Positions 16,525 through 24,364 of a DNA stretch of 64,000 nucleotides are shown piece by piece. The stretch's first letter is position 1, and every line of letters begins with the position of its first letter. A program made the position numbers and the translations under genes. Source of the stretch: Pseudomonas protegens (GTDB lineage Bacteria; Pseudomonadota; Gammaproteobacteria; Pseudomonadales; Pseudomonadaceae); contig NZ_CP031396.1 in assembly GCF_003363755.1 (NCBI RefSeq), forward strand, positions 4,992,501-5,056,500. Reading direction: 5' to 3'. The notes under the pieces were generated by a model, which saw only the letters and a list, made by a program, of their open reading frames with translations, ran no database searches and was not told where the DNA came from.

Positions 16525-16917
16525 GTGGACGAGAAACAACGTTATGACGAAGGCATGCAGGTCCGCCGCGCCGTACTGGGCGACGCCCATGTGGACCGCA
16601 GCCTGAATGCCCTGAACGAGTTCAACTCGGAGTTCCAGGAAATGATCACCCGCCATGCCTGGGGTGATATCTGGACCCGTCCGGGCCTGCCGCGGCATAC
16701 CCGCAGCCTGATCACCATCGCCATGCTGATCGGCATGAACCGCAACGAAGAACTCAAGCTGCACCTGCGGGCAGCGGCCAACAACGGTGTGAGCCGAGCC
16801 GAGATCAAGGAAGTGATCATGCAGAGCGCGATCTACTGCGGCATCCCGGCAGCCAATGCCACCTTCCACCTGGCCGAATCGGTTTGGGACGAGTTGGGCA
16901 CCGAATCGCGTGTGTAA
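16525..16917 (+). CDS. pcaC: PcaC, 4-carboxymuconolactone decarboxylase
   Basis: A 130-residue CMD/AhpD-fold protein that decarboxylates 4-carboxymuconolactone to the enol-lactone. Conserved parts are RHAWGDIWTRPGLPRHTRSL and LHLRAAANNGVSRAEIKEV. I take the GTG at 16525, with AAGGAG six bases upstream; the frame is open back to 16429 but that overlaps pcaD. No CxxC redox motif is present, as expected for the decarboxylase. Ends the pca run; a terminator follows. Confidence 0.94.
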   Translation: MDEKQRYDEGMQVRRAVLGDAHVDRSLNALNEFNSEFQEMITRHAWGDIWTRPGLPRHTRSLITIAMLIGMNRNEELKLHLRAAANNGVSRAEIKEVIMQSAIYCGIPAANATFHLAESVWDELGTESRV

Positions 16918-16940
16918 CCCGTTCCATGGCCCAACAAAAA

Positions 16941-16970
16941 GGCCAGCCCGATCACCGGGCTGGCCTTTTT
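16941..16970. terminator. Bidirectional terminator between pcaC and the porin gene
   Basis: GGCCAGCCCG (16941-16950) pairs with CGGGCTGGCC (16956-16965) around a 5-base loop. AAAAA precedes and TTTTT follows, so it serves both convergent genes. Confidence 0.92.
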
Positions 16971-16986
16971 ATTGGGCGTTGCGCGG

Positions 16987-18249
16987 TTACAGCAGGCTCA
17001 GCGGATAGCTGACGATCAGGCGGTTCTCGTCGAACTCGTTGTTGCTGAAATCACGGCGCATGGTGGAGTTGCGCCATTTCAGGTTGAGGTTCTTCAAGGT
17101 GCCGCTCTGCACCGTGTACCCAAGCTCACTTTCCCGGCCCCATTCCTTGCCATCGCTGACCGTAGCGGTGTGTACGTTGCTGCCGCTGATGTAGCGGTTC
17201 ATCAGGGTCAAACCAGGCACGCCCAGGGCGGCGAAGTTGTAGTCATGGCGCAGTTGCCAGGATTTTTCCTTGGCGTTGTCGTAGCTGGCGTTGTAGCTGT
17301 CGTTGGCCAGGGTCCCGCCGCTGGTGCCATTGACCCGCATCCAGCCGCTGTCGCCAGTGAGTTTCTGCAGGCCGACGTAGAAGGTGTTGCCGCCGTATTT
17401 GGCCGAGAACAGGCCGGACCAGGTGCGGTTTTCCAGATCGCCGGCCCGGGCGCTGCCGTCTTCCTTGCCGTAGAAGAAGCCCAGGTTGGCCCCCAGGGTC
17501 CAGTCGCCCAGCGGCTGGGTGTGGATCAGGTTGACGAACTGCTGGCTGTAGATGTCCTTGAGCTCGGCATTCCACAGGCCGATCTGGGTGCGCTTGTCAT
17601 TGAAGGCGTATTCGGCCCCCTGGAAGTTGAAGCGATCCGAGGTAAAGGCCGCTTTGCCGAACATTGTCATGTCGCTCATGCTGCTGTCGTCGCGGGGGCT
17701 GTTGCCACGGAACTGACCGCCATAGAGGGTCAGGCCGGCGATTTCCTTCGAGGTGATCTGGCCGCCGCGGAAGGTCTGCGGCAGCGAGCGACCGTCATCC
17801 GAACGCAGGATTGGCAGCACTGGCATCCATTCGCCAACCTTGACCTCGGTCTGCGACAGCCGGGCCTTGAAGGCCACTCCCAGGCGCCCGAAGTTGTCCG
17901 CCGGGCGCCCGTCGTGGTCCAGGGGCAGCAGCTGGGTGCCACCGGTGCCCTTGCCACCGTCGAGCTTCAGCGAGTACAGGCCCAATACATCCATGCCGAA
18001 GCCTACCGTGCCCTGGGTGAATCCTGACTTGGCGTCGAGGATGAAGCTCTGGGTCCACTCTTCAGCCTTGCCCTGGACCTTGCTCGGGTTGGTGAAGTTG
18101 CGGTTGATGTAGAAGTTGCGCAGGTTCAGGTTGGCCTGGGCATCTTCGAGAAAGCCCGACTCTGCGGCCATGACCGGCAGGGCGGCGCTGGTCAGCGCCA
18201 GGGCCAGAAGGCTGGGCAGAAGGTATTGCGGCGGGGTGATTGGCTTCAT
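16987..18249 (-). CDS. OprD-family outer-membrane porin
   Basis: A 420-residue porin of the Pseudomonas OprD/Opd family. It has a Sec signal peptide (about residues 1-28, ending LPVMAAES), then the conserved SGFLEDAQANLNLRNFYINR, a glycine/aromatic-rich beta barrel, the typical plug words WAGLFSAKYGGNTFYVGLQ-like, and a C-terminal beta strand. Opd channels are specific for amino acids or aromatic/aliphatic carboxylates. The position next to the pca genes suggests it imports protocatechuate, hydroxybenzoate or a related acid (compare OpdK/BenF-type porins); that is inference. It is convergent to pcaBDC with a shared terminator. Confidence 0.88.
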   Translation of the reverse strand: MKPITPPQYLLPSLLALALTSAALPVMAAESGFLEDAQANLNLRNFYINRNFTNPSKVQGKAEEWTQSFILDAKSGFTQGTVGFGMDVLGLYSLKLDGGKGTGGTQLLPLDHDGRPADNFGRLGVAFKARLSQTEVKVGEWMPVLPILRSDDGRSLPQTFRGGQITSKEIAGLTLYGGQFRGNSPRDDSSMSDMTMFGKAAFTSDRFNFQGAEYAFNDKRTQIGLWNAELKDIYSQQFVNLIHTQPLGDWTLGANLGFFYGKEDGSARAGDLENRTWSGLFSAKYGGNTFYVGLQKLTGDSGWMRVNGTSGGTLANDSYNASYDNAKEKSWQLRHDYNFAALGVPGLTLMNRYISGSNVHTATVSDGKEWGRESELGYTVQSGTLKNLNLKWRNSTMRRDFSNNEFDENRLIVSYPLSLL

Positions 18250-18871
18250 TCGTCGGTCTCTCTAATTGTTAGGGGTGCAACTATCCACTGCCGCAAAAAG
18301 CCCATGCGGACAGCTTTCAAGGTGTGGGAGGAGGTGCTTGCAGGATCAGCCGGAGCGGGCAGGACGTGAGGGCATGGCATCGAACCTGTTGTTATTGGTG
18401 TGTTCGGGTGCCGGGAATGGTGCGTCGCGGATCAGGGCCGATCAATTGGCGAATGCGGGTTCTGGGCGATTAACGAACAGTTATCGGGCCGGGTGTGGTG
18501 GGCTGCCAGGGGATATATCCCTGATGAATCCTGAGGTTGTCCTCGCTAATCGATCAATGCTGGAAGTTGCGCTATTTCCATGACGCTGCGGGCGGTATCA
18601 ACTAGTTAATAAAAAGGACTTATTGCTTTAGTAGTAAATCCTTGTTGTTGGATGTTGTTCTTATATAAAAGGATATAGGGCTAATCGCCAGTTAAACTTG
18701 ATATTCGGTGTTATTGATTATCGTAAAAAGGTTTAAGTGAAAGGTTTGTGTTCGCTGGAAAAGCAGGTTTGCCTTGCTATATTGAAGTTCCTCAAGGCGG
18801 ACAAGGATAAGTTTAAAGTTTCGTCGGGAGAGGGCTTTTTATCGTGTTGTGAATATACAAGGAGAAATACC
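18250..18871. other. AT-rich intergenic region before the RiPP locus, about 620 bp
   Basis: The first 100 bases hold the porin promoter region. From about 18590 the sequence is clearly AT-rich against the high-GC surroundings. An imperfect hairpin lies at 18615-18644 (AAGGACTTA against TAAATCCTT). Frames at 18266-18583 and 18737-18871 lack ribosome sites and coding character. This region must contain the promoter of the peptide precursor gene, but I cannot place it with confidence. Confidence 0.5.
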
Positions 18872-19129
18872 ATGAGTACGAGAGTCAATCAGGAACGCTT
18901 GGCGTCGGTAGTCGGTCGCGCACTTCTGGATAAGGAGTTCGCCGCACAGTTGCAAAAGGACCCAGAAGCAGCGGCCAAAGGTATCGGTGTGCACCTGAGT
19001 GTTACCGAAGTGGGTGCAGTAAAAAGTATCGATACGGCAAAACTGACCAGCGCCGGTTCGGCGATTCGCGACAAAATTGGTGTCGCGGCAATCTTTGACA
19101 CTCAACAGCAACAGGCGCGCATGGACTGA
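18872..19129 (+). CDS. Putative RiPP precursor peptide with Os1348/NHLP-type leader (85 aa)
   Basis: AAGGAGA lies six bases before the ATG at 18872. The 85-residue product has a helical leader whose words GRALLDKEFAAQLQKDPEAA (15-34), then GIGVHLSVTEVGAVKSID (37-54), fit the Os1348/Franean1_4349 kind of NHLP-clan RiPP precursors (GrAllD-eF--L--DPeaA...L(t)--E---l--id). The C-terminal part (about 55-85: TAKLTSAGSAIRDKIG, VAAIFDTQQQQARMD) would hold the core. It has no Cys, several Ser/Thr, four consecutive Gln, and ends in Asp. It is followed by a strong hairpin and by genes for a GNAT, a HEXXH enzyme and an MNIO-SagB fusion. The frame is open upstream to 18737, but that part is AT-rich and without a ribosome site. 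Confidence 0.8.
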   Translation: MSTRVNQERLASVVGRALLDKEFAAQLQKDPEAAAKGIGVHLSVTEVGAVKSIDTAKLTSAGSAIRDKIGVAAIFDTQQQQARMD

Positions 19130-19144
19130 GCCAGGCGTGTGCAG

Positions 19145-19188
19145 TCCGGTGTGCCGCGCTCAAGTTTTCATCAGTGCGGCACACCGGA
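19145..19188 (+). other. Intercistronic hairpin between precursor and GNAT genes
   Basis: TCCGGTGTGCCGC (19145-19157) pairs perfectly with GCGGCACACCGGA (19176-19188) around an 18-base loop. There is no T-run. Such hairpins after precursor genes often act as partial terminators or mRNA stabilisers so that much more precursor than enzyme is made. Confidence 0.75.
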
Positions 19189-19207
19189 ACCGGGATTCAA
19201 GGTCATC

Positions 19208-19693
19208 GTGGAGTGCCTGTCCGTGTCCATCACCCTGGTGTCGATGCAGGAAGCCGACTTCAGTCGTTTCGCCCAGCGAGCCCTGGATGAATACGCCGCC
19301 GGCATGGTGGCGGCCGGTGAGTGGTTGCCGGAGCAGGCGTCGCTCCAGGCGGCAGAGGTGTTCCGCCAGTTGCTGCCGCAGGGGCGTCTGAGTACGCACA
19401 ATCACTTGTGGCGGGCGCTGTGTGCGGGGCGGGCGGTGGGCGAGTTGTGGATCGCCGAGCGCCAGGTGGGTTCTCGACGGATTGCCTTCATCCTCGATCT
19501 TTATATCGAACCGATCGAACGTCGCCGGGGTTACGCCAGGCAGACGCTGCTGGCCGGTGAGTCGGCGGCGCGTGAGTGGGGGTGTGACGAGATGCGTTTG
19601 CATGTCTTCGGGCACAACCTAGGGGCGCGTCGTCTTTATGAACTGCTGGGCTATGAAGTCGCCAGCCTGACGATGAGCAAGCCCTTGCCGTGA
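19208..19693 (+). CDS. GNAT-family N-acetyltransferase in the RiPP locus
   Basis: About 161 residues of GNAT fold. The acetyl-CoA loop and flanks are visible as LDLYIEPIERRRGYARQTLL (pattern V-P--R--G---), followed by ALEWG-like AAREWGCDEMRLHVFGHN and ARRLYELLGYEVASLTMSKPL, the usual C-terminal GNAT motif. The start is uncertain: the frame opens at 19139, but that ATG lies in the hairpin region, whereas the GTG at 19208 has AAGG five bases upstream and gives a normal length. Placement between precursor and modifying enzymes suggests it acylates the peptide or confers self-protection. Twenty bases separate it from the next gene. Confidence 0.82.
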   Translation: MECLSVSITLVSMQEADFSRFAQRALDEYAAGMVAAGEWLPEQASLQAAEVFRQLLPQGRLSTHNHLWRALCAGRAVGELWIAERQVGSRRIAFILDLYIEPIERRRGYARQTLLAGESAAREWGCDEMRLHVFGHNLGARRLYELLGYEVASLTMSKPLP

Positions 19694-19713
19694 CCTTAAG
19701 GGAAGGTTGAACC

Positions 19714-20874
19714 ATGGACAGCGTTAACAGTCAGCAACCAGAACTTTCCATTGATGAGCTATTTCAGGGCACTACTTTTCTCCCGGACAGCGAGCCGGAA
19801 CGTTTTTTAAAGTTACAGGAGCAAGTCGAAAAGAATCGTTATACGATGTTTGTCGCGTTATATGCCGAGCTGTCAAAGTTGTTTGTCGCCGACTCTGCGT
19901 TGAATCTTTTTTTTAAACAGGCGCTGGATATTATTCTGTCTCCGCCCAGTGCTCGCGCCAAACTTATCGCCCATCCAGTGTTTCAGATCTGGAGCATTCT
20001 GACGTTTCGTGATGTTAACTATCTGTTGACCGGAAAGACGCTGGATGATGCTGAAGTTAAAGCCAGGCTGCTGGAGTTTGCGCAAGTTCTGCAACGGATC
20101 GAAGCTTCGCAGGATGCACAGGTCGATGAGCAATACCCGCCGGTTTATCGATTCGATGTCGACCCGTTGATCACCCAGGTCACGCCGCCCAGTTATGACT
20201 ATCCGCCAGATGAGCAAACCCGGCGTCAGCTGGAGCGGGCGGGTTATTCCAAAGCCTTTTTCAAGGACGTCATGCAGCTTGCCCTGCTGCGGATCAAGCA
20301 CACCTGGCCGGCCTGTCATGAACAGTGGCAAGTGCTGGTCAAGGCCGTGTGCTATTTGCCCGACGGCAGTTTTCGCAGTTGCTCGGCGTCCCGTTATACC
20401 GGGGTGATCCTGCTGTCGAGCCGGGACAACTCGATACTCGATATGGAAGAGTCGCTGGTGCATGAAGCGACCCATCAGCTGCTGTACAACATCGTTGAAG
20501 TCGCTGCGGTGGTGGAGCCCCACGCCTCCAAAGAAGCCCTGTATTCCTTGCCCTGGTCGGGGCAGCAGCGTGACTTGTATGGCTACTTCCATGCCTTCTA
20601 CGTCTACATCGCCCTGGTCAAGTACCTGGAGCGGGTCCAGGCCCGTCCGGCAGAGGAAATGCGCCGGGCCGAGCAGCGCATGTTGTTTATCCTGCGGGGC
20701 TTGAGCAAGGCGCTGGCGGATTTTGAAACCGCACCGGGCTTCACCGCGCAAGGGCGGGAACTGCTGGGTAACCTGATGCAGGAAGTGCATCGGCTGGAGC
20801 GTCGTCATGCCGGGTTGCTGAGTCGAGGCGAAGGTGCCAGCACCGTTGCCGCGCCCCTGCACCTGACGGCCTGA
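19714..20874 (+). CDS. HEXXH-motif protein, likely RiPP-associated peptide hydroxylase
   Basis: A 386-residue protein, soluble, with AAGGAAGG eleven bases before its ATG. The zinc/iron-type motif HEATH is at residues 250-254 (SLVHEATHQLLYNIVE). About 40 residues later comes LYSLPWSGQQRDLYGYFHAF with His293, the likely third metal ligand. The arrangement HExxH ... PW ... R-l-G--H fits the 'HEXXH motif' RiPP family (TIGR04267-like), members of which have been described as alpha-ketoglutarate-dependent peptide beta-hydroxylases. A metallopeptidase role is the alternative. The first third is lower in GC than the neighbours. It lies between the GNAT and the MNIO-SagB genes, 15 bases from the latter. 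Confidence 0.75.
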   Translation: MDSVNSQQPELSIDELFQGTTFLPDSEPERFLKLQEQVEKNRYTMFVALYAELSKLFVADSALNLFFKQALDIILSPPSARAKLIAHPVFQIWSILTFRDVNYLLTGKTLDDAEVKARLLEFAQVLQRIEASQDAQVDEQYPPVYRFDVDPLITQVTPPSYDYPPDEQTRRQLERAGYSKAFFKDVMQLALLRIKHTWPACHEQWQVLVKAVCYLPDGSFRSCSASRYTGVILLSSRDNSILDMEESLVHEATHQLLYNIVEVAAVVEPHASKEALYSLPWSGQQRDLYGYFHAFYVYIALVKYLERVQARPAEEMRRAEQRMLFILRGLSKALADFETAPGFTAQGRELLGNLMQEVHRLERRHAGLLSRGEGASTVAAPLHLTA

Positions 20875-20889
20875 GCCAGGGAGGCGGAC

Positions 20890-22836
20890 ATGCAAAACTT
20901 CGATTCTTCGCGTTTCCCCGAAGCCGGGGTGGGGCTGGAATATCATTTGCCACATGGCGCCGGGGCCGGCTCAGCAGGGCTCGATCCCACCATCGAGCGG
21001 ATTCTGGATGAAGGGCTGCCGTACTTCGATTACCTGGAATTCCAGCCCACCCACTGCATTCTGCAGCCGCAGCTGAATGAGCTGGGCGGACGGGTGCCGG
21101 TGCTGCTGCATTCTTCCAGCCTGTCCCTGGGTAGCGTCGGTATTGAGATGGATCGGGAGTTTTTGCGCATGACCCGTCGTCTGTGCGACCGAACCTCATC
21201 CCCCTGGCTGGCGGAGCATATTTCCTGGTCACGGTTTCAGGGGGGTGATACCCAGCATTTCATTCTGCCGAGCCTGGCCCGTGAAGTGGCCGATACGGTG
21301 GTGGCCAATGCCATCGAGCTGCAGGCCTTCACCCGGACCCCCCTGGTGCTGGAGAACGCCCCCCGGCTGTTTTCCATGGACATTGGCCAGGAACTCTCCG
21401 AAGGCGGGTTCATTTGCAGTGTGGTCGAGCGCAGTGACAGTGGCTTTCTTCTGGACCTGGACAGCGCCATCAGCACGGCCAGGGCCCTGGGCTACGACTT
21501 GCGCGATTACCTGCGCTCATTGCCGCTGCAACGTCTGATTGAGGTGCATATCGGCGATCCGCGCCGGGACTGGGACATATTGCGCCAACTCTTGCAGTGT
21601 GCGCCGCTCAAGGCGGTCACCATCGAGTGGGACATTGCCGATCGAGCCGAGGACCCGCAGTTGTCGGCGCTGATCAAGGAGATCAAGGCCCTGCGGCCCG
21701 AACCTCTGTTCTGGCAGGCCGCGCCTGTTGCCAGTGTGCCGGCCCCGACGGTTGGCGCGGTGGATGGCCAGAGCTTGTTCGAACTGCGGCCGGGGACCTG
21801 GCTCGGTTTCGCCCATCAGGCCTTTTCCCTGCGCGATCGTCGGCGCGGCCTGGACCTGGAGTTGTCGACGGAGTTTTTGCCGCTGGTACGGCATTTTCTC
21901 TGCCCGCGGACCCTGGACAGCGCACTCTTGCTACCCGGCGCGTTGCAGGGCGAGAGCCTGGCGGTGCTCCAGGAGCTGATTGAGTTGGGCCTGTTGCAGC
22001 CCGGGCAGTCCCAGGGCCTTGCCGAGCCCGAGGACGCCGGCGATATCTGGGCCCATTGGCAGGACGCCCTGGATTTCTACCTGGGGACTCGCACTCAAAC
22101 CGCTACGCCCTACATCAGTGTGGCGCAGATGGAAGAACAGCTGGCTGGCAAGGCGTTGCAGCAGCGTCAGCCATCGGCGTTCAAGGACTACTTTTCTCAC
22201 CCGTTCCTTGCCCTGGACAATCCTCTGTTGGCATCTGCACCGGCGTTGGGTCAGCAGGGCCTGATGGATACCTTGAGCGATCGCGAGACTTGCCGGACCT
22301 TCGACGGTTCGCCCTTGAGCGCCCGGCAGTTGTCCCTGCTGCTGTATTACACCTGGGGCGCTACCCAGATGCGCCGCAACCCCATGGGCGACTTCTTCCT
22401 GAAGAAAACCTCGGCGTCCGGCGGCTCTCTGCATGCCATCGAGGTCTATCCGATCTTGCTCAATGTGCAGGGCTTCGAGGCAGGGTTGTACCACTATTCG
22501 GTGCGTCGGCACGGGCTTGAACTGCTGTCGCGAGAGGACCCCGGGGAGTGGATTGGCGCAGCCTGTGGCGAGCAGGACTGGATCAGCAAGGCCGCCGTGG
22601 TGTTTCTGTCCACCGCGCGGCTTGAGCGCCTGGCCTGGAAATACCCGGGCAGCCGGGCCTTGCGCGTGGCCTTGATGGACTGCGGCCACCTGAGCCAGAG
22701 CTTCGCCTTGGTGGCCACGGCGCTGGGGCTCAAGAGCTGCACCACGGCAGCCTTGCGCGACGAGACCTTCGAAACCCGACTGGGCCTGGATTACCTGCGC
22801 GAGCCGGTGTTCCTGCTCAATGGTGCCGGCGGCTGA
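20890..22836 (+). CDS. Fusion of DUF692/MNIO oxygenase with SagB-type flavin oxidoreductase
   Basis: A 648-residue two-enzyme fusion. Residues about 10-275 read as DUF692, the multinuclear non-heme iron oxygenases (TIM barrel) that modify Cys, Asp or Asn in RiPPs. Likely metal ligands are His74 (LLHSSSLSLG), His110 (LAEHISW), Glu155 (LENAPR), Asp189 (LLDLDS), His220 (IEVHIGD) and Glu246 (IEWD). The usual LLD-N-N motif is altered to LLDLDS. Residues about 290-375 look like the winged-helix region found before SagB domains. Residues about 435-648 are a SagB/nitroreductase-fold FMN oxidoreductase (DRETCRTFDGSPLSARQLS, ASGGSLHAIEVYPILL, GLYHYSVRRHGLELL). SagB normally oxidises azolines, but no YcaO cyclase is present. 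Last gene of the locus, followed by a terminator. Confidence 0.85.
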   Translation: MQNFDSSRFPEAGVGLEYHLPHGAGAGSAGLDPTIERILDEGLPYFDYLEFQPTHCILQPQLNELGGRVPVLLHSSSLSLGSVGIEMDREFLRMTRRLCDRTSSPWLAEHISWSRFQGGDTQHFILPSLAREVADTVVANAIELQAFTRTPLVLENAPRLFSMDIGQELSEGGFICSVVERSDSGFLLDLDSAISTARALGYDLRDYLRSLPLQRLIEVHIGDPRRDWDILRQLLQCAPLKAVTIEWDIADRAEDPQLSALIKEIKALRPEPLFWQAAPVASVPAPTVGAVDGQSLFELRPGTWLGFAHQAFSLRDRRRGLDLELSTEFLPLVRHFLCPRTLDSALLLPGALQGESLAVLQELIELGLLQPGQSQGLAEPEDAGDIWAHWQDALDFYLGTRTQTATPYISVAQMEEQLAGKALQQRQPSAFKDYFSHPFLALDNPLLASAPALGQQGLMDTLSDRETCRTFDGSPLSARQLSLLLYYTWGATQMRRNPMGDFFLKKTSASGGSLHAIEVYPILLNVQGFEAGLYHYSVRRHGLELLSREDPGEWIGAACGEQDWISKAAVVFLSTARLERLAWKYPGSRALRVALMDCGHLSQSFALVATALGLKSCTTAALRDETFETRLGLDYLREPVFLLNGAGG

Positions 22837-22856
22837 GGGGAGGGCGCGCGAGGCAT

Positions 22857-22883
22857 AAAAAAACCCACCGTCAGGTGGGTTTT
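22857..22883. terminator. Bidirectional terminator after the RiPP locus
   Basis: AAACCCACC (22861-22869) pairs with GGTGGGTTT (22874-22882) around GTCA, flanked by A-run and T-run. It ends the RiPP operon on + and the efflux operon on -. Confidence 0.92.
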
Positions 22884-22903
22884 TCATACGCACAGACTGT
22901 GCT

Positions 22904-24364
22904 TCAGAACAGGTGCAGCGCCGGGGCCTTTTCAGCCAGTGGCTCGTTCTTCGCGGTCTGTTCGCTCCAGCCGCCGCCGAGGGCCTTGTACAGGTTGACC
23001 TCGCTGGTCAGCTGCGACAGGCGATCGGTGATCAAGGCCTGCTGGGCACTGAACAGCGAGCGCTGGGCGTCGAGGAAGGTCAGGTTGCTGTCGACCCCGA
23101 TGCGATAGCGACGCTCGGCCAGGCGGTAGTAGTCCTGGTTGGCGTTGACGAAGTCACGCTGGGCCTGCAACTGCTGGTTGTAGGTCTGGCGTGCGGCCAA
23201 GCCATCGGAGACTTCCTGGAAGGCGGTCTGGATGGATTTTTCGTACTGGGCCACGGTGATGTCTTTCTGGATCTTCGAGTAGTCCAGGCTGGCCCGCAGG
23301 CTGCCGGCGTTGAAGATTGGCAGATTGATCTGCGGCTGGAACAGCCAGGTTCCCGAACCACCCTTGAACAGCCCGGAAAGGTCCGGGCTCAAGGTGCCGG
23401 CGTTGGCCGTCAGGCTGATGCTCGGGAAGAACGCCGCCCGCGCCGCGCCGATATTGGCGTTGGCTGCTTTGAGCTTGTACTCGGCTTCGAGGATGTCCGG
23501 ACGCCGTTGCAGCAGTTCCGACGGCAGGCCGGCCGGCAGCTCGCTCAACAGATTGGCCGACAGCGGCTGGGCCGCCGGCAGATTGCTCGGAATCGCCGTG
23601 CCCAGCAGCAGCGTCAGGCTGTTTTCATCCTGGGCCACCTGGCGGGTGTAACGGGCCAGTTGCACCCGGGCGTTTTCCACCGAGGTTCGCGCCTGACTCA
23701 GGTCCAGTGCCGAGGCCACGCCCACTTCGTTGCTGCGGGAGGTCAGCCGGTAGCTTTCCTCGTAGGCACCGAGGGTGTCCTGGGTCAGTTTCAGCAGTTC
23801 CTTGTCGGCCTGCCAGGTCATGTAGGCATTGGCCACGCTGGCCACCAGGCTGATCTGGGTGCTGCGCCGGGCCTCTTCGCTGGAGAAGTAGGTCTGCAGG
23901 GCTTGTTCGCTCAGGCTGCGAACCCGGCCGAACAGGTCCAGCTCATAGGCGCTGACGCCCACGGTGGCCGAGTACTGGCTGGTGATCCCGGCTTCGCCGG
24001 TCTGCGACATGCGTGCTGGAGTACGCTGGCGGCTACCGCTGCCGTTGGCCGAAACCGCAGGGAACAGGTCAGCCCGCTGGATCTGGTACTGCGCGGCATA
24101 GGCATCGATGTTCAGCGCCGCGACTTTGAGGTCGCGGTTGTTTTCCAGTGCAGTCTGGATCAGCTGCTGCAACGCCGGGTCATGGAAGAACTGCCGCCAG
24201 CCCTGTTCGGCGGCCGCCACGTTGGCGGCCTCCTTGGGCGAGTAGGCAGGGCCTTGGGGGAATTGCGCCGCCACCGGCGCTTGCGGTCGCTGATAATCCG
24301 GTATCAGCGAGCAACCACTTAGCGCGATGGCGGTGATTGCCAGGGAGAGTAGCGACTTGCTCAT
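22904..24364 (-). CDS. ttgC: Outer-membrane efflux lipoprotein, OprM/TtgC/EmhC type
   Basis: A 486-residue outer-membrane channel of the RND pump. The N-terminus is a lipoprotein signal with lipobox LSGC (Cys18). Two tandem OEP repeats follow (about 70-260 and 290-470), with family words DLKVAALNIDAYAAQYQIQR, YELDLFGRVRS and RRPDILEAEYKLKAANANIG. The stop codon region of the inner-membrane gene overlaps its ATG (ATGA). It is the last gene of ttgABC and ends at the shared terminator. Confidence 0.93.
   Translation of the reverse strand: MSKSLLSLAITAIALSGCSLIPDYQRPQAPVAAQFPQGPAYSPKEAANVAAAEQGWRQFFHDPALQQLIQTALENNRDLKVAALNIDAYAAQYQIQRADLFPAVSANGSGSRQRTPARMSQTGEAGITSQYSATVGVSAYELDLFGRVRSLSEQALQTYFSSEEARRSTQISLVASVANAYMTWQADKELLKLTQDTLGAYEESYRLTSRSNEVGVASALDLSQARTSVENARVQLARYTRQVAQDENSLTLLLGTAIPSNLPAAQPLSANLLSELPAGLPSELLQRRPDILEAEYKLKAANANIGAARAAFFPSISLTANAGTLSPDLSGLFKGGSGTWLFQPQINLPIFNAGSLRASLDYSKIQKDITVAQYEKSIQTAFQEVSDGLAARQTYNQQLQAQRDFVNANQDYYRLAERRYRIGVDSNLTFLDAQRSLFSAQQALITDRLSQLTSEVNLYKALGGGWSEQTAKNEPLAEKAPALHLF

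Noticed and set aside
18266..18583. 105-codon frame upstream of the RiPP locus
   Set aside because: No ribosome site and atypical composition; it overlaps the porin promoter region.
18737..18871. Upstream extension of the RiPP precursor frame
   Set aside because: AT-rich, without a ribosome site, and the ATG at 18872 has a perfect AAGGAGA site and a family-like start.
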